From assembly GCA_026985385.1 (NCBI GenBank), contig JALSQM010000002.1, positions 1-5,951 on the forward strand: a stretch of DNA of 5,951 nt. Direction: 5' to 3'. The position numbers and the translations under genes were made by a program. The notes under the pieces were generated by a model that saw nothing but the letters and a program-made list of their open reading frames with translations, was not told the DNA's origin and made no database searches. Source of the DNA: Acidilobaceae archaeon (lineage in GTDB: Archaea > Thermoproteota > Thermoprotei_A > Sulfolobales > Acidilobaceae). Within the stretch, counting starts at the first letter, position 1, and each line of letters starts with the position of its first letter. Below, one piece after another: positions 1-4,133 of the stretch.

Positions 1-673
1 TGAGATCCTCCTCGGTGAACCCAACGAGCCTCCCGGGCCCCCTGACCCTGACGCCACCTGCCTCCCTCGTCTTGATTATCCTGACTATCCCCCGGGCCCT
101 CGAGAGCCTGAAGCCCCTCCCCTCGAGTAGGGAGGTGAGCCTCGAGAGGGTCGCCGCGGGATCCTCCTCGTCGAGGCCCACAGCCAGCATTAGGGCGTCG
201 GCGTTCCTAGCCAGCCCCAAGACCCTATTGTTGAGCGTGGAGTCGGGGTCGTCGAGGTTTAGGGGTGGGGTGTCGACCAGCTGTATCTGGATATCCTCGT
301 AGACGAGCATGCCGGGCTGGGGCTGGGTGGTGGTGTAGGGCCACGGGGCCACCTCGGGCCTAGCCTTCGTGAGGGCTGCAAGCAAGCTACTCTTACCCGA
401 GTTGGGGGGACCCAGGATGACGACCTGAGCCGCCCCCTGCTTCTCAACGAAGAAGCGGGGCCCACCCCCGACCCTCCGCCTACGCCTCTCCTCAAGCTCC
501 TCCCTAAGCTCCGCGAGCCTACGCCTAGCCCATAGGAGGAGGTTCTCGGTCCCCTTATGCTTCGGCACCGCGCTTATGAACTCCTCTAGAGCCCTAATCT
601 TATCCTCCAAGCTCTTAGCCTCACTATACTTGGCGAGCTTAGCCTTAGCCTCAGGCGGCAGGTTAGCGGGCAA
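1..673 (-). CDS. DRG/Obg-like GTP-binding protein, N-terminal part (cut by the left window edge)
   Basis: This is a P-loop GTPase of the archaeal DRG-like branch of the TRAFAC/Obg family, cytoplasmic proteins linked to ribosomes and translation. Numbered from the start chosen here, the sequence opens with the family-like MPANLPPEAKAK and a charged helical region (about 1-70). G1 is GPPNSGKS at about 88-95, G2 is the TTT of WPYTTTQPQPG at about 114-116, and G3 is DTPP at about 134-137, preceded by YEDIQIQLV. About 224 residues are visible; relatives have roughly 370, so G4 (NKxD) and the C-terminal TGS domain would lie beyond base 1. I chose the TTG at 673 because the residues from there match my memory of how relatives begin, and GGGGAT lies 9 nt upstream. 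In-frame ATGs at 715 and 745 would add a proline-rich or unconserved leader (MAPRPPRPPGDPWA). The family call is firm; the exact start is not. Confidence 0.9.
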   Translation of the reverse strand, partial: MPANLPPEAKAKLAKYSEAKSLEDKIRALEEFISAVPKHKGTENLLLWARRRLAELREELEERRRRRVGGGPRFFVEKQGAAQVVILGPPNSGKSSLLAALTKARPEVAPWPYTTTQPQPGMLVYEDIQIQLVDTPPLNLDDPDSTLNNRVLGLARNADALMLAVGLDEEDPAATLSRLTSLLEGRGFRLSRARGIVRIIKTREAGGVRVRGPGRLVGFTEEDL

Positions 674-682
674 GGCCCAGGG

Positions 683-688
683 ATCCCC
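683..688 (-). promoter_or_regulatory. Possible ribosome binding site supporting the TTG start of the GTPase
   Basis: GGGGAT on the minus strand ends 9 nt before the TTG at 673. It is one mismatch from the GGTGAT used by two other genes in this window. It is inside the reading frame if either upstream ATG is the real start, so it favours the TTG start but does not prove it. Confidence 0.4.
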
Positions 689-714
689 GGGGGGTCTAGG
701 GGGCCGCGGCGCCA

Positions 715-720
715 TTAAAC
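715..720 (-). promoter_or_regulatory. Possible TATA-like box for the GTPase gene
   Basis: The minus strand reads GTGTTTAATGG here, the most AT-rich spot upstream of the GTPase. An archaeal TATA box at this place would put transcription start near 690, just before the GGGGAT site and the TTG start. If this reading is right, the ATG at 715 lies in the promoter and cannot be the start codon. The match to consensus is weak. Confidence 0.3.
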
Positions 721-812
721 ACTCTAGACCACCCCTAACACCCATCAATCGAGCCCGAGCAGCTCCAGAGCCTTGGCAGCCCCGGGTTGAGGGGGTGGGG
801 GGAGGAGGCTAG

Positions 813-1128
813 GCGGCGCTGCTAGCCGCCAAGCGGGATCTAGGGAGGACTAAGGAAGCCTCCGCCACGATGACAGAGCGGTCGAGAGGTTTCTGAGGGC
901 CCTGCTTCTGGTTTTCGCGGCGGCTTCCCCAAGACGCATAGCATCAGGAGGCTCTTCGAGGGGCTCGGAGGCACGCTGGGAGTGGGGGAGGATCTCTGGA
1001 GCGCCTATGGGCTCGCTCAGTTCTATTACCTCTCCAGGTACCTGGATCTAGTTGAGGGCCTCTCAGACGAGGCGGTAAGCCGTGCAACGGCGGAGACAGC
1101 TCGGAGAGAGGCTGCTGGGCCGGGCTAG
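813..1128 (+). pseudogene. Degraded HEPN-domain protein (toxin partner of a HEPN/MNT module)
   Basis: HEPN proteins are small all-helical proteins, many of them ribonuclease toxins neutralised by an MNT nucleotidyltransferase encoded next door. Here the family can be followed only by changing frame. Around 828-860 one frame reads AAKRDLGRTKEAS, resembling the first HEPN helix. From 866 a second frame reads HDDRAVERFLRALLLV, like the usual AAE-KALKALL helix. From 916 a third reads RGGFPKTHSIRRLFEGLGG, a hallmark HEPN segment, and continues through FYYLSRYLDLVEGLSDEAV to a TAG at 1126. Each step fits a net loss of one base; the last falls in a four-T run at 912-915. The first junction probably also lost internal codons, since the part before VERFL is shorter than usual. 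I see no start codon in the first frame. The family assignment is good; the 5' boundary is a guess. Confidence 0.75.
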
Positions 1129-1430
1129 GGAGTGGGCCCGCTGGCTTGCCGGGGAGCTCGAGGGGCATGGTGTTGTAGTCGAGGAGATCCTACTCTCCGG
1201 AAGCATGGCCCGCGGCGACTTCAGGGAGGACGGCGACTTAGACCTAGTCATGGTATCGGAGGACTGGAGCGGCATGAGCCCGCGGAGAGGCTGGGCCTGC
1301 CATACAGGTCATGGGATAAACCTATGGACGCGGCATTCGTCCCCGTCACCGGGGGGAGTCGGGGAGGCCTGCCGAGAGGAGCGTGGCCCTGGGGGATGCT
1401 AGGAGGTACTGGGTGGGGATTTACCCGTAG
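1082..1430 (+). pseudogene. Frameshifted MNT-type minimal nucleotidyltransferase (antitoxin partner of HEPN)
   Basis: MNT proteins are small polymerase-beta-fold nucleotidyltransferases; characterised members (MntA with HepT) inactivate the HEPN toxin by adding AMP to it. The reading frame opens with a GTG at 1082, two codons after a stop, and overlaps the HEPN remnant by 47 nt. It carries an intact catalytic motif: GSMARGDF at about residues 40-47, then DGDLDL with the metal-binding pair D52 and D54. At 1279-1282 (MSPRRGW) the frame breaks. One base later the sequence resumes as AERLGLPYRSWDKPMDAAFVPVT, breaks again at the six-G run 1351-1356, and finishes in the third frame as ERSVALGDARRYWVGIYP to a TAG at 1428. 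Restoring one C and one G gives a single protein of about 116 residues with a typical MNT C-terminus. Unrepaired, the first frame ends at 1402 after 106 codons with the last third scrambled. Confidence 0.85.
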
Positions 1431-1731
1431 ACTTGACCTTGAAGACCCCTATCCTCCAGTTCTCCTCGTTGAATATATCGTCCTCGGGCTCTATTATCTT
1501 GACATCCTCCACCTCGACACCCTGATCCTCCAGGTAGTACTTGAGGTCTATGACCCAGTCGTTTATACCGCAAGTCTCGTGGAAGCTCCCCTCAAACCTG
1601 ACTACGACCTCGCACCCCCTGATCTCGAGGAGCTCAGCCCTAGCCTCGGGCACCCTATACCTGTTATACTCCTCTATAGCCCTCGAGACGGCCTCCCTAA
1701 GCGCCCCACCCCCGGACCCGCAGGCACCCAC
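1399..1731 (-). CDS. Small protein of unknown function, probably conserved in Crenarchaeota
   Basis: This is a 110-residue soluble protein with no signal peptide or membrane segment. An N-terminal helix (about 8-25, ALREAVSRAIEEYNRY) is followed by what reads as an alpha/beta core: VPEARAELLEIRGCEVVVRF, then the striking segment GSFHETCGINDWVIDLKYYL at about 49-68, then acidic strands to FKVKSTG. I have an unverified memory of crenarchaeal proteins with a similar RxPEA...FxGSFCxTCGxxDW layout; here a histidine would replace the first cysteine, which would matter if the two cysteines bind metal or form a disulfide. The GTG start is well supported by a GGGTGAT site 5 nt upstream, and a TGA lies two codons before it. 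The 3' end overlaps the tail of the opposing MNT pseudogene by 32 nt. I cannot assign a function. Confidence 0.8.
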   Translation of the reverse strand: MGACGSGGGALREAVSRAIEEYNRYRVPEARAELLEIRGCEVVVRFEGSFHETCGINDWVIDLKYYLEDQGVEVEDVKIIEPEDDIFNEENWRIGVFKVKSTGKSPPSTS

Positions 1732-1736
1732 GCAGC

Positions 1737-1743
1737 ATCACCC
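1737..1743 (-). promoter_or_regulatory. Ribosome binding site GGGTGAT of the 110-residue protein
   Basis: GGGTGAT ends 5 nt before the GTG at 1731 and matches the end of crenarchaeal 16S rRNA. The same core at the same spacing precedes the small gene at 2008. It settles the start, because the nearby ATG (1738-1736) is out of frame. Confidence 0.7.
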
Positions 1744-1963
1744 GCGCCCGGTTCCCCCTAGAAGCTAATATTGGTTGGCGCGGGGCGGTCGCGGAGGACC
1801 ACATCCCCACCCTGGGTGTCGGGTCCCGAGGTAGCCCGCTCATCCCGCCCCCGGATCCCCGGGGCTGCGGGGGGCTCTAGTCTCTGGCTTCCCCCTGTGC
1901 TCCCTTTAGGCTATCCCACTACCCATTATCCTATTATTGATAGTGTATGGATACTAGCTAACA
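1744..1963. other. Gene-free stretch between the 110-residue protein and the small gene
   Basis: About 220 nt with no credible coding frame on either strand. From 1780 to 1910 it is GC-rich, with CCCGG-type runs and the palindrome CCCCGGATCCCCGGGG. From about 1921 to 1970 it turns AT-rich and serves as the promoter of the gene at 2008. I looked for tRNA-like T arms and C/D-box RNA motifs and saw none. The open frame at 1771-1968 on the plus strand is a proline/serine-rich product of base composition without a ribosome binding site. Confidence 0.5.
1767..1772 (-). promoter_or_regulatory. Possible TATA-like box for the 110-residue protein
   Basis: The minus strand reads CCAACCAATATTAGC, an AT-rich island in GC-rich surroundings. 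An archaeal start site about 25 nt downstream would fall near 1745, just before the ribosome binding site, giving a very short leader. The position is right but the match to consensus is only moderate. Confidence 0.4.
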
Positions 1964-1969
1964 TTTAAA
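1964..1969 (+). promoter_or_regulatory. TATA-like box TTTAAA of the 46-codon gene
   Basis: ACATTTAAAG stands at the end of an AT-rich tract in an otherwise GC-rich window. Counting about 26 nt downstream puts transcription start near 1990-1993, a few bases before the GGTGAT ribosome binding site. Box, site and start codon together form a compact standard crenarchaeal promoter. Confidence 0.6.
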
Positions 1970-1996
1970 GCCTCTGGGAGTCCCACTAGGCCCACC

Positions 1997-2002
1997 GGTG
2001 AT
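1997..2002 (+). promoter_or_regulatory. Ribosome binding site GGTGAT of the 46-codon gene
   Basis: A perfect GGTGAT, the complement of the crenarchaeal 16S rRNA 3' end, lies 5 nt before the GTG at 2008. The ATG inside it (2001) opens only 11 codons, and the GTG at 2006 is followed at once by a stop, so the GTG at 2008 is the only useful start. Confidence 0.65.
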
Positions 2003-2007
2003 GCGGT

Positions 2008-2148
2008 GTGAGCGAGGCTCTGGCCAGGAGGCTTAGCCCCCCGAGGACTCCGGGGGCTCTGGCGCCCGAGTACGGCGCGGCCCTGCCCGTGGAGGTGTCC
2101 GTGGCGAGGATAGCTGAGGCTCTCCTAAGGGCTAGGAGGAGGCCCTAG
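2008..2148 (+). CDS. Small protein of 46 residues, unknown function
   Basis: A short gene recognised mainly from its signals: TTTAAA box at 1964, GGTGAT site at 1997, GTG start at 2008 and TAG at 2146. The product starts MSEALARRLSPPRTPGALAP; the middle has a possible turn (APEYGAALP), and residues about 27-45 form a likely amphipathic helix, PVEVSVARIAEALLRARRR, ending in a basic cluster. There is no cysteine, signal peptide or membrane segment. Arginine is written almost wholly as AGG, as in the neighbouring genes. The gene converges on the potassium channel, with 15 nt between the two stop codons. I recognise no family; a small nucleic-acid-binding or partner protein is a guess from the basic helix. 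The promoter and ribosome binding site make translation likely, but homologues would be needed to be sure. Confidence 0.6.
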   Translation: MSEALARRLSPPRTPGALAPEYGAALPVEVSVARIAEALLRARRRP

Positions 2149-2163
2149 GACGGCTGCCCAGCT

Positions 2164-3132
2164 CTAACGGCTGCTCGGGGCCCTCCTTAGGGCTACCAGC
2201 TTCTCGCCCGGGGCCAGCCTCCTCTCGGGGGCCGCCGGCTCCACGGCGCCCATGGGCTTCACTATCGCCACGGCCCTGTAGCCGGTTCTCCTCTCCAGCT
2301 CTGCCACGGTCTCCCCGGGGGCCTCTAGCTCTACTAGGTCAACGTTCCCCCTGGCTGTCGTGGCGTCCGCTAGGAAGAGGGTCACAGCGGGCTCGAACGC
2401 GCTGCTCGCGAGGATCCTCCCCACTAGGGCTAGTGGCACGACGGAGTCGACCCCAAGCCCCCTCAGTATCTCGATCGTCAGGGGGTCCCTCGCGAGCGCT
2501 GAGACCCCGGCCCCGGGGTTTATCCTCCGGGCCAGTGCCGCCGCGTGGAGGGACTTGGAGTCGTCGTCGTAGCATATGATCACCCTCTCAGCCTCCCCCA
2601 CACCACCCCTCCTCAGGGTGGACTCGTCCAGCTCTCCGACCACGTAGTCCACGCCGGGGTCCCCGCGGGGCTGGGTCTCCCTGACCCATCCGGTCTCCTC
2701 GGCCAGCCCGTTCGAGGCCAGCTCCCTGACTACCTCATCGCACACGGGGCCCTCGCCTATCACTATGAACCTCTTACCCCTAAGCCTCCCCATGCCCATG
2801 GCAGCCCTCACCGTGGCCTCGAGGAGGTAGTCTGCCAGCACCGATATTAGTAGGGTGTACGTCGCTATCCCAAAGACGGCGGTTGCAGCGGCCACGGCCC
2901 TCGCGGCCCCGTTGGTCGGCACTATGTCGCCGTAGCCGACCGTAGCCATGGTTATGAGGGCCCAGTAGAGGCTATCCCAGTACGAGAGGCCCGTGCCCCT
3001 CTCGGCCCTGTAGAATAGCGTGGCGCTCAGCAGCCAGAGCACGACGAAGACGATGGCTGCAAGGGCCACCCTGCGCCTCGCCAGCCTATAGGCAACCCGG
3101 CGTAGTAGCATGTAGATAGTGTATACCGGCAC
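2164..3132 (-). CDS. Two-TM potassium channel with C-terminal RCK (TrkA-N/TrkA-C) domain, MthK-like
   Basis: This is a potassium channel of the MthK type: tetrameric in the cell membrane and gated by a cytoplasmic ring of RCK domains. The 322-residue protein has TM1 at about 22-41, a pore helix at about 52-63 and the selectivity filter TVGYGD at 64-69. The inner helix runs at about 77-105, with a glycine (G88) where MthK has its gating hinge. The RCK N-lobe begins at about 120 (GKRFIVIGEGPVCDEV; the third glycine of GxGxxG is replaced by C131) and includes the family-like ARRINPGAG and LRGLGVDSVV. A TrkA-C lobe fills about 262-317. Length is normal for MthK relatives (about 330). The GTG start is supported by GGAGGG 8 nt upstream; an in-frame ATG seven codons later is an alternative. 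The gene lies 44 nt behind the ABC ATPase gene, so co-transcription is possible. The ligand of the RCK domain cannot be told from sequence. Confidence 0.95.
   Translation of the reverse strand: MPVYTIYMLLRRVAYRLARRRVALAAIVFVVLWLLSATLFYRAERGTGLSYWDSLYWALITMATVGYGDIVPTNGAARAVAAATAVFGIATYTLLISVLADYLLEATVRAAMGMGRLRGKRFIVIGEGPVCDEVVRELASNGLAEETGWVRETQPRGDPGVDYVVGELDESTLRRGGVGEAERVIICYDDDSKSLHAAALARRINPGAGVSALARDPLTIEILRGLGVDSVVPLALVGRILASSAFEPAVTLFLADATTARGNVDLVELEAPGETVAELERRTGYRAVAIVKPMGAVEPAAPERRLAPGEKLVALRRAPSSR
2806..2812 (-). promoter_or_regulatory. Possible internal ribosome binding site for a free RCK domain
   Basis: GGTGAGG lies 6 nt before the ATG of M112 (2799-2797) inside the channel gene, exactly at the junction between the inner helix and the RCK domain. 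Translation from there would give a soluble RCK protein of 211 residues (2164-2799). MthK is known to make such a free RCK subunit from an internal methionine (M107) at the same place. The site also encodes TVRA, so chance is possible. Confidence 0.4.
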
Positions 3133-3140
3133 GGGCCCAG

Positions 3141-3146
3141 CCCTCC
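3141..3146 (-). promoter_or_regulatory. Ribosome binding site GGAGGG of the potassium channel
   Basis: GGAGGG ends 8 nt before the GTG at 3132 and decides for this start over the ATG at 3111. A weak AT-rich stretch, CGTTTTGAAT (3174-3165), lies just upstream and could be a TATA box. It would place transcription start almost on this site, so a separate promoter for the channel is uncertain. Confidence 0.6.
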
Positions 3147-3176
3147 ACGCCTAGGGGGTGGGGGATTCAAAACGTT

Positions 3177-4133
3177 CTAGCCCCCCATGCTTGAGAGGAG
3201 CTCCTTGAGGGCTCTGATGGACTCCTCCAGCTCCACTATCCTCCTTGCAGCCCTCCTCAGGGGTATCTCCCCCCTCATGGCGGCCTCCTCCACCCTCTCT
3301 ATCTCGGCCTCGAGCGCCGCTATCCTAGCCCTCACGAGCTCGGCCAGGGAGTGGCTCTCCCCACCCCCTAAAGGCTGTGGGTGGGCCTCGAGCTCTAGGG
3401 GGGTGTACTCGCCGATTATCCTACCATCCTCGAGCCTCACTATCCTATCAGTCCTCACGGCGACCCTCGGGTCGTGGGTCGTCACGACCACGGTCTTACC
3501 CACCCCGCGGGCGAGGTGGGCGAGGAGGTCTACAACGCCGCGGGCGGCCTCGTAGTCTAGCTCGGCCGTGGGCTCGTCAGCCAGTATCACGGGCGGGTCG
3601 TTGGCTAGCGCCACAGCTATAGCCACCCTCTGCTGCTCCCCACCGCTCAGCTCCTCCGGGTAGTGGTCGGCCCTATCCTCCAGGCCCACGGCCCTGAGGA
3701 GCTGGAGCGCCCTACCCGCCCTCTCGCCTGCCGGCAGGCCGGCTAGTATCATTGGGAGCTCCACGTTCTCCCGGGCCGTGAGGCTCGGGACTAGGTTGAT
3801 CGACTGGAATATGAAGCCCACGTTGAGGAGCCTATGCCTGTCCAGCTCCTCATCGCTTAGGACCTCCAGCCTCTGGTCCCCGAAGAGGATGCTCCCACCG
3901 GTGGGCCTGTCAACGCCCCCTATCAGGTTGAGGAGCGTTGTCTTCCCAGAGCCACTCGGCCCCATCACCGACGTTATGGTGCCGGGCTCGAAGGACGCCG
4001 TCACCCCCCTAAGGGCCTGGACCTCGAGTCTCCCCCTCCTATAGATCTTGACTAGATCCCTCACCTCCACCCTCACGCCACGCCTCTCAAAGAGGCCCTC
4101 AACAATGGCTGCCCCGCCGGCGGAGCCGCTCAA
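3177..4133 (-). CDS. ABC transporter ATPase of the MacB/LolD type with C-terminal coiled coil
   Basis: This is the nucleotide-binding subunit powering the FtsX-like permease encoded just before it. Numbered from the TTG at 4133 it has 318 residues: Walker A GPSGSGKT at about 58-65, Q-loop FIFQSINLVPSLTARENVELP (Q110), signature LSGGEQQR at about 162-169, Walker B VILADEP at about 182-188 with catalytic E187, and switch histidine in TTHD (H220). The D-loop reads AELD. All catalytic residues are present. MacB/LolD ATPases usually end near 220-250; here about 55 extra residues (263-317, from SLAELVRARIAALEAEIE to RALKELLSS) form a predicted coiled coil. The TTG overlaps the permease stop by 4 nt (TTGA), with GGTGGGAT just upstream. 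This points to translational coupling, and an open frame upstream to 4256 is only a shadow of the permease. GTG codons near 4076 are alternative starts. Confidence 0.93.
   Translation of the reverse strand: MSGSAGGAAIVEGLFERRGVRVEVRDLVKIYRRGRLEVQALRGVTASFEPGTITSVMGPSGSGKTTLLNLIGGVDRPTGGSILFGDQRLEVLSDEELDRHRLLNVGFIFQSINLVPSLTARENVELPMILAGLPAGERAGRALQLLRAVGLEDRADHYPEELSGGEQQRVAIAVALANDPPVILADEPTAELDYEAARGVVDLLAHLARGVGKTVVVTTHDPRVAVRTDRIVRLEDGRIIGEYTPLELEAHPQPLGGGESHSLAELVRARIAALEAEIERVEEAAMRGEIPLRRAARRIVELEESIRALKELLSSMGG

Noticed and set aside
576..812. Plus-strand open frames over the GTPase and its upstream region, and similar opposite-strand frames over the channel, ATPase and permease.
   Set aside because: They are antisense shadows of well-supported genes in GC-rich DNA; their products are compositionally biased and show no domain.
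812..830. A perfect hairpin, GGCGGC and GCCGCC around a 7-nt loop, between the GTPase and the HEPN remnant.
   Set aside because: It has only six base pairs in GC-rich DNA, no T run follows on either strand, and it overlaps the possible HEPN start, so I cannot call it a terminator or attachment site.
1279..1356. Programmed ribosomal frameshifting to make a full MNT protein.
   Set aside because: Two shifts would be needed in one short gene with no evident slippery heptamer and pseudoknot, and the adjoining HEPN gene is broken in the same way. Decay explains it more simply.
1082..1402. Taking the 106-codon nucleotidyltransferase frame as an intact gene.
   Set aside because: After MSP the residues lose all family likeness, while the expected continuation appears in the two other frames up to 1430. 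The frame is the front of a pseudogene.
1780..1870. A possible structured RNA or tRNA in the GC-rich stretch.
   Set aside because: No T-arm motif, anticodon arm, C/D boxes or extended pairing could be found. The short palindromes fit base composition.
1771..1968. A 65-codon open frame on the plus strand in the gene-free stretch.
   Set aside because: It starts with TTG without a ribosome binding site, its product is low-complexity Pro/Ser/Gly, and it runs over the promoter of the next gene.
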